Shown: in pieces, positions 8,371 to 15,277 of the stretch
Position numbering within the stretch: the stretch's first letter is position 1
How the letters are laid out: each line of letters opens with the position of its first letter
Origin: Clostridia bacterium
GTDB lineage: Bacteria > Bacillota > Clostridia > TANB77 > CAG-508
Assembly (NCBI GenBank): GCA_017470645.1
Contig: JAFUYJ010000006.1
Span: forward strand, 1 to 64,000
DNA length: 64,000 nucleotides
Direction of reading: 5' to 3'
Notes under the pieces: model-generated
What the model was told of the DNA's origin: nothing
Databases searched by the model: none
The model's input: the letters and a program-made list of their open reading frames with translations, nothing else
Program-made: the position numbers and the translations under genes

Positions 8371-8792
8371 TTCTCCTTAAATATTTTTTCTGCTTTTTCA
8401 TAAATGTTTTTTAATTTTTCTTCAAATTCTTTCAAATTTATTTTTCTAATCATTAATAAATTACTTAAGTCATAAATTTTGTTTATTATCCATACTTCTT
8501 TTTCTGATTCCTCATATATTTCAATAAGACGCTCCTGATACTTCATAAAGTTACTTGGTGCTGGTTCATAATCTATTAACAGTTCAATATAATTTACTAT
8601 ATGATATTTATCTTTGCAAACTGAATACATTAAAGAAATATCGAATGTTTTAAACTTATCATAAAAAGCATTCATAAATTTCCACAATCCCTTATGCTTT
8701 TTAAAATGTTTTTCTTCAACTATTATATTTTCCATTAACTTCGGTTTGCACAGCAAACAAGACATTATACTTAATTCCAAATCTTCGTGCAT
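8367..8792 (-). CDS. DnaB N-terminal-domain-like protein (no helicase domain)
   Basis: 141 residues that resemble the helical N-terminal domain of DnaB helicases: LELSIMSCLLCKPKLMENIIVEEKHFKKHKGLWKFMNAFYDK, then YIELLIDYEPAPSNFMKYQERLIEIYEE. In DnaB this region binds primase and the loader. No RecA-like ATPase follows, so it is either a stand-alone loader/adaptor or a remnant. It lies next to the candidate origin and the DUF927 helicase, favouring a role in assembling the replication complex. The match is by pattern only. Confidence 0.6.
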   Translation of the reverse strand: MHEDLELSIMSCLLCKPKLMENIIVEEKHFKKHKGLWKFMNAFYDKFKTFDISLMYSVCKDKYHIVNYIELLIDYEPAPSNFMKYQERLIEIYEESEKEVWIINKIYDLSNLLMIRKINLKEFEEKLKNIYEKAEKIFKEN

Positions 8793-8899
8793 TATTCTTC
8801 CTCCATTTTTTTAATTTGTTTACTTTTATCGTCTATTTCTTTTGCTATTTCTATAAGTTCATCAATTCTTTTAATAGCATCTTCAAATATAAATTCCAT
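8792..8899 (-). CDS. Small charged protein, 35 aa, first gene after origin promoter
   Basis: MEFIFEDAIKRIDELIEIAKEIDDKSKQIKKMEEE: one amphipathic helix. The ATG has a strong GAAAGGAG site 11 bp after a TATAAT-containing leader, and its TAA overlaps the next ATG (TAATG), so it may mainly couple translation of the DnaB-N-like protein. Leader position and clean signals support it as a real gene. Confidence 0.6.
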   Translation of the reverse strand: MEFIFEDAIKRIDELIEIAKEIDDKSKQIKKMEEE

Positions 8900-8923
8900 A
8901 TCTACAACTCCTTTCTATATTTG

Positions 8924-8952
8924 ATTATATAATATTTTTAATAATATTTCAA
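8924..8952 (-). promoter_or_regulatory. Early promoter next to the candidate origin
   Basis: TTGAAA, 17-bp spacer TATTATTAAAAATATTA, TATAAT. The spacer is nearly the same as in the two early promoters at 13657 and 14371, suggesting a shared operator. It drives the 35-aa gene through the methyltransferase cluster, and its upstream side faces the iteron array. Confidence 0.8.
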
Positions 8953-8987
8953 TAATAAATATATATTTTTTAATAATAATATTTTAT

Positions 8988-9264
8988 TTCTTACATTATT
9001 CTTACATTTTTTATTTATTTCTTACATCTATTCTTACATATAAACCCTTATAAAATCTAGTGTTCTTACACTTCTTACATTTTTTTATAATAATGTCCTA
9101 TATAGTAAATATATATTCTTAAAAAAAATTTTTTTATATATAAGTGTATATACCATTTTTTTGTAAGAATGTAAGAACATACGTAATTTCAGAGGTTTGC
9201 AACGATTTTTATGTAAGAAATAATGTAAAATTTATGTAAGAACAAGTTTTCAATTATGTAAGAA
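8988..9264. other. Candidate replication origin: mirror-image iterons around an AT-rich core
   Basis: The left half has six copies of TTCTTACAT (one ends in C) starting at 8988, 8999, 9019, 9031, 9063 and 9072. The right half has the reverse complement ATGTAAGAA at 9169, 9211, 9234 and 9256, a one-mismatch copy at 9161 and a degenerate one at 9223. Between them lies an almost pure A/T core (9081-9160) with runs AAAAAAAA and TTTTTTT. Two rightmost copies are followed by CAAG. The last copy overlaps the helicase stop codon. Iterons plus an unwinding element beside a helicase gene is the classical origin layout. No protein gene lies here. Confidence 0.75.
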
Positions 9265-11026
9265 CAAGAATTACATAGTTTCCTTTTTCATAATTTATCG
9301 TAGTCTGATGTATAAATCTTCCTGCAGAATTTTTTTCTAAAAAACCATCTTCAGCCCATTCTTTTTTTACTGTATTAAACTCATAACCACCTTTTAAAAG
9401 TTCTCTTTGCAAAATTTGTGCATTAAAAGTAAATTTATAAACCATATCATTTCCTTTATAATCTTCTTTCATTTTGCCCCAACACTCCCCGTACCTGTTG
9501 TTTTCTTCAAATTTATTTTGGTTTGCATTTATAACACTTATAATATAATCTTTCGCTTTTATTGATGTTTTAATTTCATTTTTATCGTTCACATATTCTT
9601 CTATATCTTCTACTTGTAATATATAATCGTCGTGAAATATGCATTCGTTAGCTAACTGATTCGCCAACAATATACTCGCTAGCGAACTTGCTTGTTTATC
9701 CGTTGCATTAGTTTTTTCCAATATTTTATTATATATATTTTTAAATCTATCAAATATAATATCAAATCCTACGTTTTGAATATATTTAATATATTCTTTT
9801 CCAGCAAATCCGTAGTTTTCTTTAATAATTCGTGCAATATCTTGCCCATTGTTATTAATTATTTTTCCGTTTATTTCTACATCTATAACACGATTATATA
9901 CTTGTTCTCCAGCATTTTCTTTCACCAAAGCATCATTGCTTGTAAATAGAAAATTATTAAACCAAACCTTAACCTCCCTAGCTTGACTATTTTTATTCAA
10001 TCTTCCTTTTTCAGTTCCATTGCATAGATCCATTACCAAACTTTCTAAATCTAAATATTTACTTCTTTTAATAATTTGCAACTCATCAAAATAACAAGTG
10101 TAATTTCTCATGAAACTAGCAACTACTGAATAATAGTTTTGCGTGTTATTACTTGATAGTCTTAAAGCGCCAATTTCAGGATTACCCCAAATGCTCATTG
10201 CCACCATGCAAGAAAGCGTTTTACCATTTCCTGATAATGAACTCCATAAATTAACCATATATGGTTGTAAGTTGAGTTTTTCAAGCAATGGACTTGCAAG
10301 CGTTACAGCCATAAGTATTTTAATTATTTTATGTTTTCTTAATTCAAATACATATTCTTTCCATTTTTCATAATTCCCTTTAGTACCTATTGCTTTGTAA
10401 ATGTTTCTAAACTCATCTGCCCCATCAAATATTCCATGGCTATCATAAGGTACAAAATTATTATCTTTCCAACCAATATGAGATATGCTATCAAGTTTTT
10501 TAATGTCATTTACATTCATTATTTCATTAAAATAATTTATATAATACCTGACGTTTTCACTAGTAACATCTAAACCATCATCGCTTAATAACAATAACTT
10601 TTGGTTAATTGATAACTGGCTTTTGTCTACAATTAGCTCTCTCCACTCATTTTCTTTGTAAAATATAATTTTAACCTTTTCTTTTTTAGTATCTTCATTT
10701 ATATATCTTTCAACTGGTATAACGGGGATATAACTAAATTTTGTATTAAACTTATCAGTTATTCCGTTTATGCCACACGTATAAGAACCCCAATTAAAAT
10801 TTTCTACAATATCATATTTGCATTTTGGAAGTTTAGTTGTATCATCTAACTTTATTTTTTCAATTAAAAGTTTTTCATATTTTTTTAAACTATCCTTAAA
10901 TCGTTTCTCAATACCAAGTTTTTTTGCTTCAATAAACAATTTGTCTTCTTGTTCTATTCTGTCAATTTCACTTTTATTAAAAAGGTCAATAAAAACATCT
11001 TTACTTAATAATTCCTCCTGCGTCAT
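9254..11026 (-). CDS. DUF927-domain replicative helicase/ATPase
   Basis: 590-residue P-loop ATPase with Walker A SLSGNGKT (263-270), Walker B TCYFDE (310-315), and the segment KVWFNNFLFTSNDAL with a sensor-like Asn. These match the DUF927 ATPase domain found in phage and plasmid replication proteins. The N-terminal ~190 residues carry no motif I recognise. With no DNA polymerase or DnaB in the genome, this is the best candidate for the initiator helicase that recruits host replication enzymes. The iteron array begins within its last codons. It follows an AbrB-like gene by one base. Confidence 0.85.
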   Translation of the reverse strand: MTQEELLSKDVFIDLFNKSEIDRIEQEDKLFIEAKKLGIEKRFKDSLKKYEKLLIEKIKLDDTTKLPKCKYDIVENFNWGSYTCGINGITDKFNTKFSYIPVIPVERYINEDTKKEKVKIIFYKENEWRELIVDKSQLSINQKLLLLSDDGLDVTSENVRYYINYFNEIMNVNDIKKLDSISHIGWKDNNFVPYDSHGIFDGADEFRNIYKAIGTKGNYEKWKEYVFELRKHKIIKILMAVTLASPLLEKLNLQPYMVNLWSSLSGNGKTLSCMVAMSIWGNPEIGALRLSSNNTQNYYSVVASFMRNYTCYFDELQIIKRSKYLDLESLVMDLCNGTEKGRLNKNSQAREVKVWFNNFLFTSNDALVKENAGEQVYNRVIDVEINGKIINNNGQDIARIIKENYGFAGKEYIKYIQNVGFDIIFDRFKNIYNKILEKTNATDKQASSLASILLANQLANECIFHDDYILQVEDIEEYVNDKNEIKTSIKAKDYIISVINANQNKFEENNRYGECWGKMKEDYKGNDMVYKFTFNAQILQRELLKGGYEFNTVKKEWAEDGFLEKNSAGRFIHQTTINYEKGNYVILVLT

Positions 11027-11027
11027 T

Positions 11028-11180
11028 TTATCTTCCTTTCTTAACTGGAACTAATCTTATAGTTTCGTCATCACAATATTCTAAATAATAATCTTTGCCG
11101 TATTTTTCTACCAAAAATTTTGGTATAACAATTCTGTTTTTTAAGTCTATTTTTTTAAAATATTTAAACAGTACTTTCAT
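11028..11180 (-). CDS. AbrB/SpoVT-like small DNA-binding protein, 50 aa
   Basis: MKVLFKYFKKIDLKNRIVIPKFLVEKYGKDYYLEYCDDETIRLVPVKKGR. The core IDLKNRIVIPKFLVEKYG matches the swapped-hairpin motif of AbrB/MazE/SpoVT proteins, which bind DNA as dimers. The ATG has a near-perfect AAGGAGG site. Its promoter contains a 12-bp palindrome in the spacer, so it may control its own synthesis and that of the helicase one base downstream. The target is inferred. Confidence 0.75.
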   Translation of the reverse strand: MKVLFKYFKKIDLKNRIVIPKFLVEKYGKDYYLEYCDDETIRLVPVKKGR

Positions 11181-11207
11181 TTTATATCCTCCTTACATTA
11201 CAAATTC

Positions 11208-11236
11208 ATTGTACCACAATTGTGGGATTTTTTCAA
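11208..11236 (-). promoter_or_regulatory. Promoter with palindromic operator, AbrB-like/helicase operon
   Basis: TTGAAA, 17-bp spacer, TACAAT. The perfect palindrome CCACAATTGTGG (11214-11225) fills the -10-proximal part of the spacer, where a bound repressor would exclude RNA polymerase. The AbrB-like protein encoded first is the obvious candidate. Confidence 0.8.
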
Positions 11237-11237
11237 T

Positions 11238-11289
11238 AAAATAAAAGAGGAAATTAATGCTTTTTAACATTTAATTTTCCCCCCCCCTC
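11238..11289 (-). terminator. Terminator after the ssDNA-binding protein gene, with 9-G tract
   Basis: Minus-strand hairpin pairing a GAGG...AAAATTAAATG arm with CATTAATTTCCTC, followed by TTTTATTTTATT. The 5' arm contains nine consecutive G (plus-strand C 11279-11287), exceptional in this AT-rich genome. The stem has bulges, so strength is uncertain. Confidence 0.6.
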
Positions 11290-11301
11290 TTAAATTTTTG
11301 A

Positions 11302-11910
11302 TTATATTTCAAATGGTATTTCATCAGTTGTCACTATTTCATTATCAAATATTTTATTAGCAACATTCAATGACTTATTTTTGTATTCATCATAATCAAC
11401 CATAGTTCCGTCTAATAATTTTACCTTTGGTATTTTAATTTCACTTAATTTATCAAGACTTCTAAATTGAGTTAATTTAGTAGCAGTTTTTAATTTGCCT
11501 TCATTATCTAAATATTCTTCAAGTCCAAAAACGCCAGCTAACTTCTTGCCTTTAAGTTGTTCCCATGTTCCAGCAGTATTAAACTTAAATCCTGTATTAG
11601 AGTTTTCAATTGCAGTAATAGTTCCTTTTAAATAAGCAAGTTGGTCATCTTTAAGCGATAAGTAACGAACACCACCTGTTGCCCATTTTTTATCACCAGT
11701 TTGTGCGTCATATTGTTTTTTAAAATATCCTGCTTGTTCATCGTTTCCAGCAATATCAACACATACTCTTAAACTTGTGTTTCCACTTACTGGGCTTGTA
11801 TATTCTTCTGCTGACAAAATAACTACTTCATGACCTCCTAAACTTAAACTTTCAAACTCTCCAAATTCTTTTGCTTCTGTTTTTTCAAATAAATCTTTAT
11901 TAAAATTCAT
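11302..11910 (-). CDS. DUF669-type ssDNA-binding protein
   Basis: 202 residues. The N-terminus MNFNKDLFEKTEAKEFGEFESLSLGGHEVVILSAEEYTSPVSGNTSLRVCVDI and central KLAGVFGLEEYLDNEGKLKTATKL match the DUF669/phage SSB-like family, which is predicted to have an OB-like fold and is usually encoded beside Sak4/RecA-like or RecB-like recombination genes, as here. It probably coats single-stranded DNA during replication and annealing. The acidic-hydrophobic C-terminus (TTDEIPFEI) resembles the protein-interaction tails of SSBs. A terminator follows. Confidence 0.8.
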   Translation of the reverse strand: MNFNKDLFEKTEAKEFGEFESLSLGGHEVVILSAEEYTSPVSGNTSLRVCVDIAGNDEQAGYFKKQYDAQTGDKKWATGGVRYLSLKDDQLAYLKGTITAIENSNTGFKFNTAGTWEQLKGKKLAGVFGLEEYLDNEGKLKTATKLTQFRSLDKLSEIKIPKVKLLDGTMVDYDEYKNKSLNVANKIFDNEIVTTDEIPFEI

Positions 11911-11912
11911 AA

Positions 11913-12104
11913 TTAATTTTCCTCACTTTCATTTCTATATACTAATTCAACTTCGATTGGCTTTTTATTATGATATTCATAAGAACCTGCCAACCCAAGC
12001 TGATACTTGACATTGTTTATTGCTTGTTTTTCACTTACTGCCCATGTTTCATAAAAGTCATTATCCGAAAATATTACAAGATATTTTTCTTTAGGCTTCT
12101 TCAT
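11913..12104 (-). CDS. Hypothetical protein, 63 aa
   Basis: Small basic/acidic protein MKKPKEKYLVIFSDNDFYETWAVSEKQAINNVKYQLGLAGSYEY... with alternating beta-like hydrophobics (KYLVIF, EVELVYR). Reminiscent of small phage early proteins with an alpha-beta fold, but no family is recognised. It overlaps the nuclease/ATPase gene by 14 bp and is 2 bp from the ssDNA-binding gene, so it belongs to the recombination operon. Confidence 0.65.
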   Translation of the reverse strand: MKKPKEKYLVIFSDNDFYETWAVSEKQAINNVKYQLGLAGSYEYHNKKPIEVELVYRNESEEN

Positions 12105-13497
12105 TCGTTAACTCCTTATCTAGTTCATAATATTCTCTAACTACTTTGTCAAATGCTTTTAAATCATTTTCCATTGTATCATTTTCAAACATTCCAAATG
12201 GTGTTTTAACGCAATCTTGTCCGTTGGTTTTTAATCTAAAAATGTAATTACCATTTTCATACATTGAACGTATGCAAATTGTAAACATGCCTTGAATATT
12301 TACCTTATCATCTAGCAACTTACCAATTGTTTTAGGTTTTATATTTCCGTTTTCATCAGTATCTTCGTGCATTATAAGATAAACTGTTTTACCACCTTCA
12401 ATATTTTTAATGCCATTGATAAGATTCCAAAAGTTATTCGCTAACTCGTTGTACTTGTCAAAACCTTTAACACTTGCTTTATTCATAAATTCGCTAGTAA
12501 TAAGATAATTGGCATCATCTATAACTATTGTTTTCTTTTTAGTTTCCTTAATGGCTTTTAAAATAACCTCGTAATTATCACACTTTCCTGCTTTAATATC
12601 ACTTTTAAATGGCAATGGTTTTCCAAGCACATTTACAACTGCAACCTCGTCCCCTTTAAAATTTCTTAAACTTGTTGATTTTCCACTTCCTGATTGTCCA
12701 ATTAATAATACTGGTACACTGTTCATATTTTTCACTCTCCTATTCTCTAAAATATTCTTTACTTCTTTTTCTAAATAAGGTATTTCAATAATTTCATAAT
12801 TCTCAATATTTTCGCTAAAATATACAATAAACATTTCTTCAATTTTTAAGTTAGTGTATTTTTCAACTAGGTATTTGTAAATAGATAATTGAATGTAGTA
12901 GTGATTCAATGTGAAATCCTTTAAATGTGTCAAAGGTACTTTCATGTTTTTTGCATATCGTTCATTTTTATGTATATCACTATTTGTTTTGTAATCAACT
13001 AATACAAGTCCACCTGTTAATTTGTTTATGAATAAATGGTCAATAGCACTTGCTATATCGTATTCTTCGCTACCTACTACAAATTCATCTGCAAGGTGTT
13101 CTAATCTATCTTTATAATCGTTATAAAAGTTGTTGGCTTGTCTTAATATCGGCTCTAATAGTATTTTTACGGCTTCTGATGCGTTTTTTATCTCGCCTAG
13201 TACATTTTCCTTATTCCATAAACTTTGTGTGTATAAATGTCCTAAATGACCTTTTTCACAGGCTGTTATATTTTTAGTTTCCCATTCATCTAATACTTCT
13301 TGAACTGACCGATTATCTCGTTCGGCAATTCTTTCAGCAACTGCTTGACTATCAAATTCATTTGTATAATCTTCGATCAACCTTGTTACTGATATTCCAA
13401 CTCGCTGTCCTTTGTATTCATAGTGATGGTCTCTTTCAAAGAACTTGAAATCTCCAAATGCCTTATTTAATTCTTTTAAATATTCTTCCTTTGTCAT
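12091..13497 (-). CDS. RecB-like PD-(D/E)XK nuclease fused to Sak4-like ATPase
   Basis: Residues 1-250 are a RecB-type nuclease: GISVTRLIEDY, AIDHLFIN (D153), LVDYK (DYK 168-170) and QLSIY (203-207). Residues 258-468 are a RecA-like P-loop ATPase: Walker A GQSGSGKST (267-275) and Walker B TIVIDDAN (323-330), like Sak4 annealases. They normally are separate genes. Here they join in frame at RRVKN-M258, and that Met (base 12726) has its own AGGAG site, so a free ATPase of 211 residues may also be made. I chose ATG 13497 over a TTG 18 bp upstream because only the ATG has a well-spaced AAAGGAA site. Confidence 0.85.
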   Translation of the reverse strand: MTKEEYLKELNKAFGDFKFFERDHHYEYKGQRVGISVTRLIEDYTNEFDSQAVAERIAERDNRSVQEVLDEWETKNITACEKGHLGHLYTQSLWNKENVLGEIKNASEAVKILLEPILRQANNFYNDYKDRLEHLADEFVVGSEEYDIASAIDHLFINKLTGGLVLVDYKTNSDIHKNERYAKNMKVPLTHLKDFTLNHYYIQLSIYKYLVEKYTNLKIEEMFIVYFSENIENYEIIEIPYLEKEVKNILENRRVKNMNSVPVLLIGQSGSGKSTSLRNFKGDEVAVVNVLGKPLPFKSDIKAGKCDNYEVILKAIKETKKKTIVIDDANYLITSEFMNKASVKGFDKYNELANNFWNLINGIKNIEGGKTVYLIMHEDTDENGNIKPKTIGKLLDDKVNIQGMFTICIRSMYENGNYIFRLKTNGQDCVKTPFGMFENDTMENDLKAFDKVVREYYELDKELTNEEA

Positions 13498-13498
13498 C

Positions 13499-13633
13499 TT
13501 ACTTATTCCTTTCAATAAGTATCATTCTGACATAAGCACTTAATGTCAGCCCTTTTTCAGTTGCTTCTTTTATCAATTCTTTTTTGAATCCATCATCAAC
13601 TGCTAACATTATAAATTGTTTATCGTCTCTCAT
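13499..13633 (-). CDS. Ribbon-helix-helix regulator, 44 aa
   Basis: MRDDKQFIMLAVDDGFKKELIKEATEKGLTLSAYVRMILIERNK fits the Arc/MetJ/CopG ribbon-helix-helix pattern: a beta strand (FIMLAV), helix A, the G-L-T-L-S turn, and helix B (AYVRMILIERN). Such proteins bind DNA as dimers and often autoregulate. It is the first gene after the early promoter at 13657, has a perfect AGGAGG site, and ends one base before the nuclease/ATPase start. It may bind the A/T-rich spacer shared by three early promoters; this is inference. Confidence 0.8.
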   Translation of the reverse strand: MRDDKQFIMLAVDDGFKKELIKEATEKGLTLSAYVRMILIERNK

Positions 13634-13656
13634 CTTTACCTCCTATTTCTATATAA

Positions 13657-13685
13657 ATTATATAACATTTTTAATAAAAATGCAA
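13657..13685 (-). promoter_or_regulatory. Early promoter of the recombination operon
   Basis: TTGCAT, 17-bp spacer TTTTATTAAAAATGTTA, TATAAT. The spacer is shared with the promoters at 8924 and 14371, and further TTTTATTA-like runs lie just upstream. It drives the ribbon-helix-helix gene and following genes. Confidence 0.8.
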
Positions 13686-13705
13686 TAAAAATATTATTTT
13701 TTTTA

Positions 13706-13975
13706 TTAATTTAATCTGCTTTCTTCTGCTTCATAAAAACATTCGGCATGGCAATCACCTCCATAAGAATTACTATTATCATTTTCTATTTCATCATCCT
13801 CATAAATTTCCATTCCACATAATGGGCAATAACCAATCACTTCTTTTTCATCGCTTACATAATAACCGCTATGGGTTTCGTAATCATATTCAACATGTCC
13901 GTTTTTTGACTCGTCATCATATTCTGGTGGTTCAGGATAACTTCCTGCACCTAAACCTCTAGTTTCAATTTCCAT
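13706..13975 (-). CDS. Acidic zinc-ribbon-like protein, 89 aa
   Basis: Acidic N-terminal half (YPEPPEYDDESKNGHVEYDYE) and a putative metal site CPLCGMEIY...GDCHAECFYEAEE, i.e. CxxC followed by a Cys/His pair. A small zinc-binding protein of unknown role; it could be an RNA polymerase- or enzyme-binding early protein, or only a structural zinc domain. It overlaps the 59-aa gene upstream by 11 bp. Confidence 0.65.
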   Translation of the reverse strand: MEIETRGLGAGSYPEPPEYDDESKNGHVEYDYETHSGYYVSDEKEVIGYCPLCGMEIYEDDEIENDNSNSYGGDCHAECFYEAEESRLN

Positions 13976-14144
13976 TTTCTTCTTTCTCCCATCTTTCTAA
14001 AATTTTATCGATTTTTTCGTTTAAGTCAATCAAATCACGATTTGTTTCAAGCAATATTTCTACTATTTTTTTATCGTTTTCTAACGCTTGATTTAATTTC
14101 ATCGCTGTAAACTCCAAAATATTTTTTTTATTTTCTTTATTCAT
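13965..14144 (-). CDS. Small helical protein, 59 aa
   Basis: MNKENKKNILEFTAMKLNQALENDKKIVEILLETNRDLIDLNEKIDKILERWEKEENGN, one long amphipathic helix likely forming a coiled coil. I start at ATG 14144 because AAAGGAAG lies at good distance, whereas an in-frame ATG 21 bp upstream has no site. It begins one base after the stop of the 61-aa membrane protein. No family recognised. Confidence 0.6.
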   Translation of the reverse strand: MNKENKKNILEFTAMKLNQALENDKKIVEILLETNRDLIDLNEKIDKILERWEKEENGN

Positions 14145-14145
14145 A

Positions 14146-14331
14146 CTAAAATTCTTCCTTTCCATATTTAATTATTAATTTACTATTTGTAAGTAAAATT
14201 ACAAACGCTATTATTTTTGATATTACAAACAACGTTGTATTTGTGGTTTCACTTGCAATTATTATTATTGCAAAAATGTTTATTATTATCATTGACTTTT
14301 CAACCCAACTTTTTAAAATTCTTTTTTTCAT
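14146..14331 (-). CDS. Small membrane protein, 61 aa, two predicted spans
   Basis: Basic N-terminus (MKKRILKSWVEK) then MIIINIFAIIIIA and LFVISKIIAFVILLT, two hydrophobic segments separated by a short polar turn (SETTNTT), and a basic tail. First gene after the promoter at 14371 with an AGGAGG site. It may act early at the host membrane, for example in superinfection exclusion, but nothing in the sequence proves a function. Confidence 0.6.
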   Translation of the reverse strand: MKKRILKSWVEKSMIIINIFAIIIIASETTNTTLFVISKIIAFVILLTNSKLIIKYGKEEF

Positions 14332-14370
14332 TTTATTCTTACTACCTCCTTCCTTTCAATTTCTGATATT

Positions 14371-14399
14371 ATTATATAATACTTTTATTAAAAAAACAA
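14371..14399 (-). promoter_or_regulatory. First early promoter behind the lysis genes
   Basis: TTGTTT, 17-bp spacer TTTTAATAAAAGTATTA, TATAAT. The spacer resembles those at 8924 and 13657. Further copies of a TTTTTATTAAAAA-like run lie immediately upstream (14400-14440), like tandem operator sites. Confidence 0.75.
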
Positions 14400-14440
14400 T
14401 ACTTTTTATTAAAAATTTTATATTTTTTAATAAAAAAATA

Positions 14441-14520
14441 AAAAAGACGGCTTTTTTTCCATCATTTTATTATTAAAATTTCACCTTTCTTCAAATAAAT
14501 TTTGTATATTCCGTCTTTTT
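14441..14520 (-). terminator. Long-loop terminator after endolysin
   Basis: Inverted repeat CCGTCTTTTT (14511-14520) / AAAAAGACGG (14441-14450), a 10-bp stem enclosing the last endolysin codons, followed on the minus strand by a T-rich tract. The loop of 60 nt is unusually long, so it may be an attenuator. Confidence 0.5.
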
Positions 14521-15277
14521 CGATGTTATATTTTTCTTTATATTCTTCCTTTATAGGTTTAGGATTAGGAGTTGGTACTGGTTCAGGTTTTGGTTGAATA
14601 TTATATATTCTTAAATATGTGTTATTACTATCTTGTGCAATCCATTGATTTTCTGATATTTTATACCAAGTGTAGCCATCTGCTTCCTGAACTTCATAAT
14701 AATCATAAATGCCACTAGACACAAATCCTACTTTGCCACCATTTAATCCCGCAGTAGTTCTTACATTCAATTCGGTTAATACTTCAACTTGATTTTTGTT
14801 TTCATTCCTAATTGTTGAGTTTACTATTGGAGTATAATATTTGACCGTGTTTGCGTCATCACTGCTTACTTTTTGCCCAGGATACACATAAGCCATGCTC
14901 ACTGGGTCTACTCTACAACTTGTGCTTGCTCCACCAACGTAAACCTCAAAATGTAAATGAGTTCCAAAAGAATATCCAGTGTTTCCCATATATCCAATTA
15001 TATCTCCTTGTTTAACTTCCTGTCCATTTGTAACACAAATACCATCTTTTAAATGAGCATATAGCGTATATATACTATTTCCGTGATCTATTTTAACATA
15101 ATTACCCCAAGATTGACCTGATTTATCATAATCGTTTGTTGCACATACCACGCCATCTGCAGACACGTAAATAGGTTCTCCTTGATAATCATGCCACCCA
15201 AGGTCTAAACCATGGTGTGTGCCTTGTTTAAATGCTTGTGTTATTCCTATATAATCCACAGGATATTTCAACGTCAT
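14462..15277 (-). CDS. Endolysin: M23 peptidase with SH3-type wall-binding domain
   Basis: 271 residues. The N-terminal M23/LytM domain has zinc ligands H21-x3-D25 (HHGLD), an active-site H75 (YAHLKDG) and HLHFE (107-111), and should cleave peptidoglycan cross-bridges. Residues ~160-222 resemble a bacterial SH3 domain (LNVRTTAGLNGGKVGFVSSGI...WYKI). A proline-rich linker (KPEPVPTPNPKP) leads to a short beta-like end. No signal peptide, so export through the holin is expected. It overlaps the holin gene by 4 bp. M23 activity fits a Gram-positive host. Confidence 0.92.
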   Translation of the reverse strand: MTLKYPVDYIGITQAFKQGTHHGLDLGWHDYQGEPIYVSADGVVCATNDYDKSGQSWGNYVKIDHGNSIYTLYAHLKDGICVTNGQEVKQGDIIGYMGNTGYSFGTHLHFEVYVGGASTSCRVDPVSMAYVYPGQKVSSDDANTVKYYTPIVNSTIRNENKNQVEVLTELNVRTTAGLNGGKVGFVSSGIYDYYEVQEADGYTWYKISENQWIAQDSNNTYLRIYNIQPKPEPVPTPNPKPIKEEYKEKYNIEKDGIYKIYLKKGEILIIK

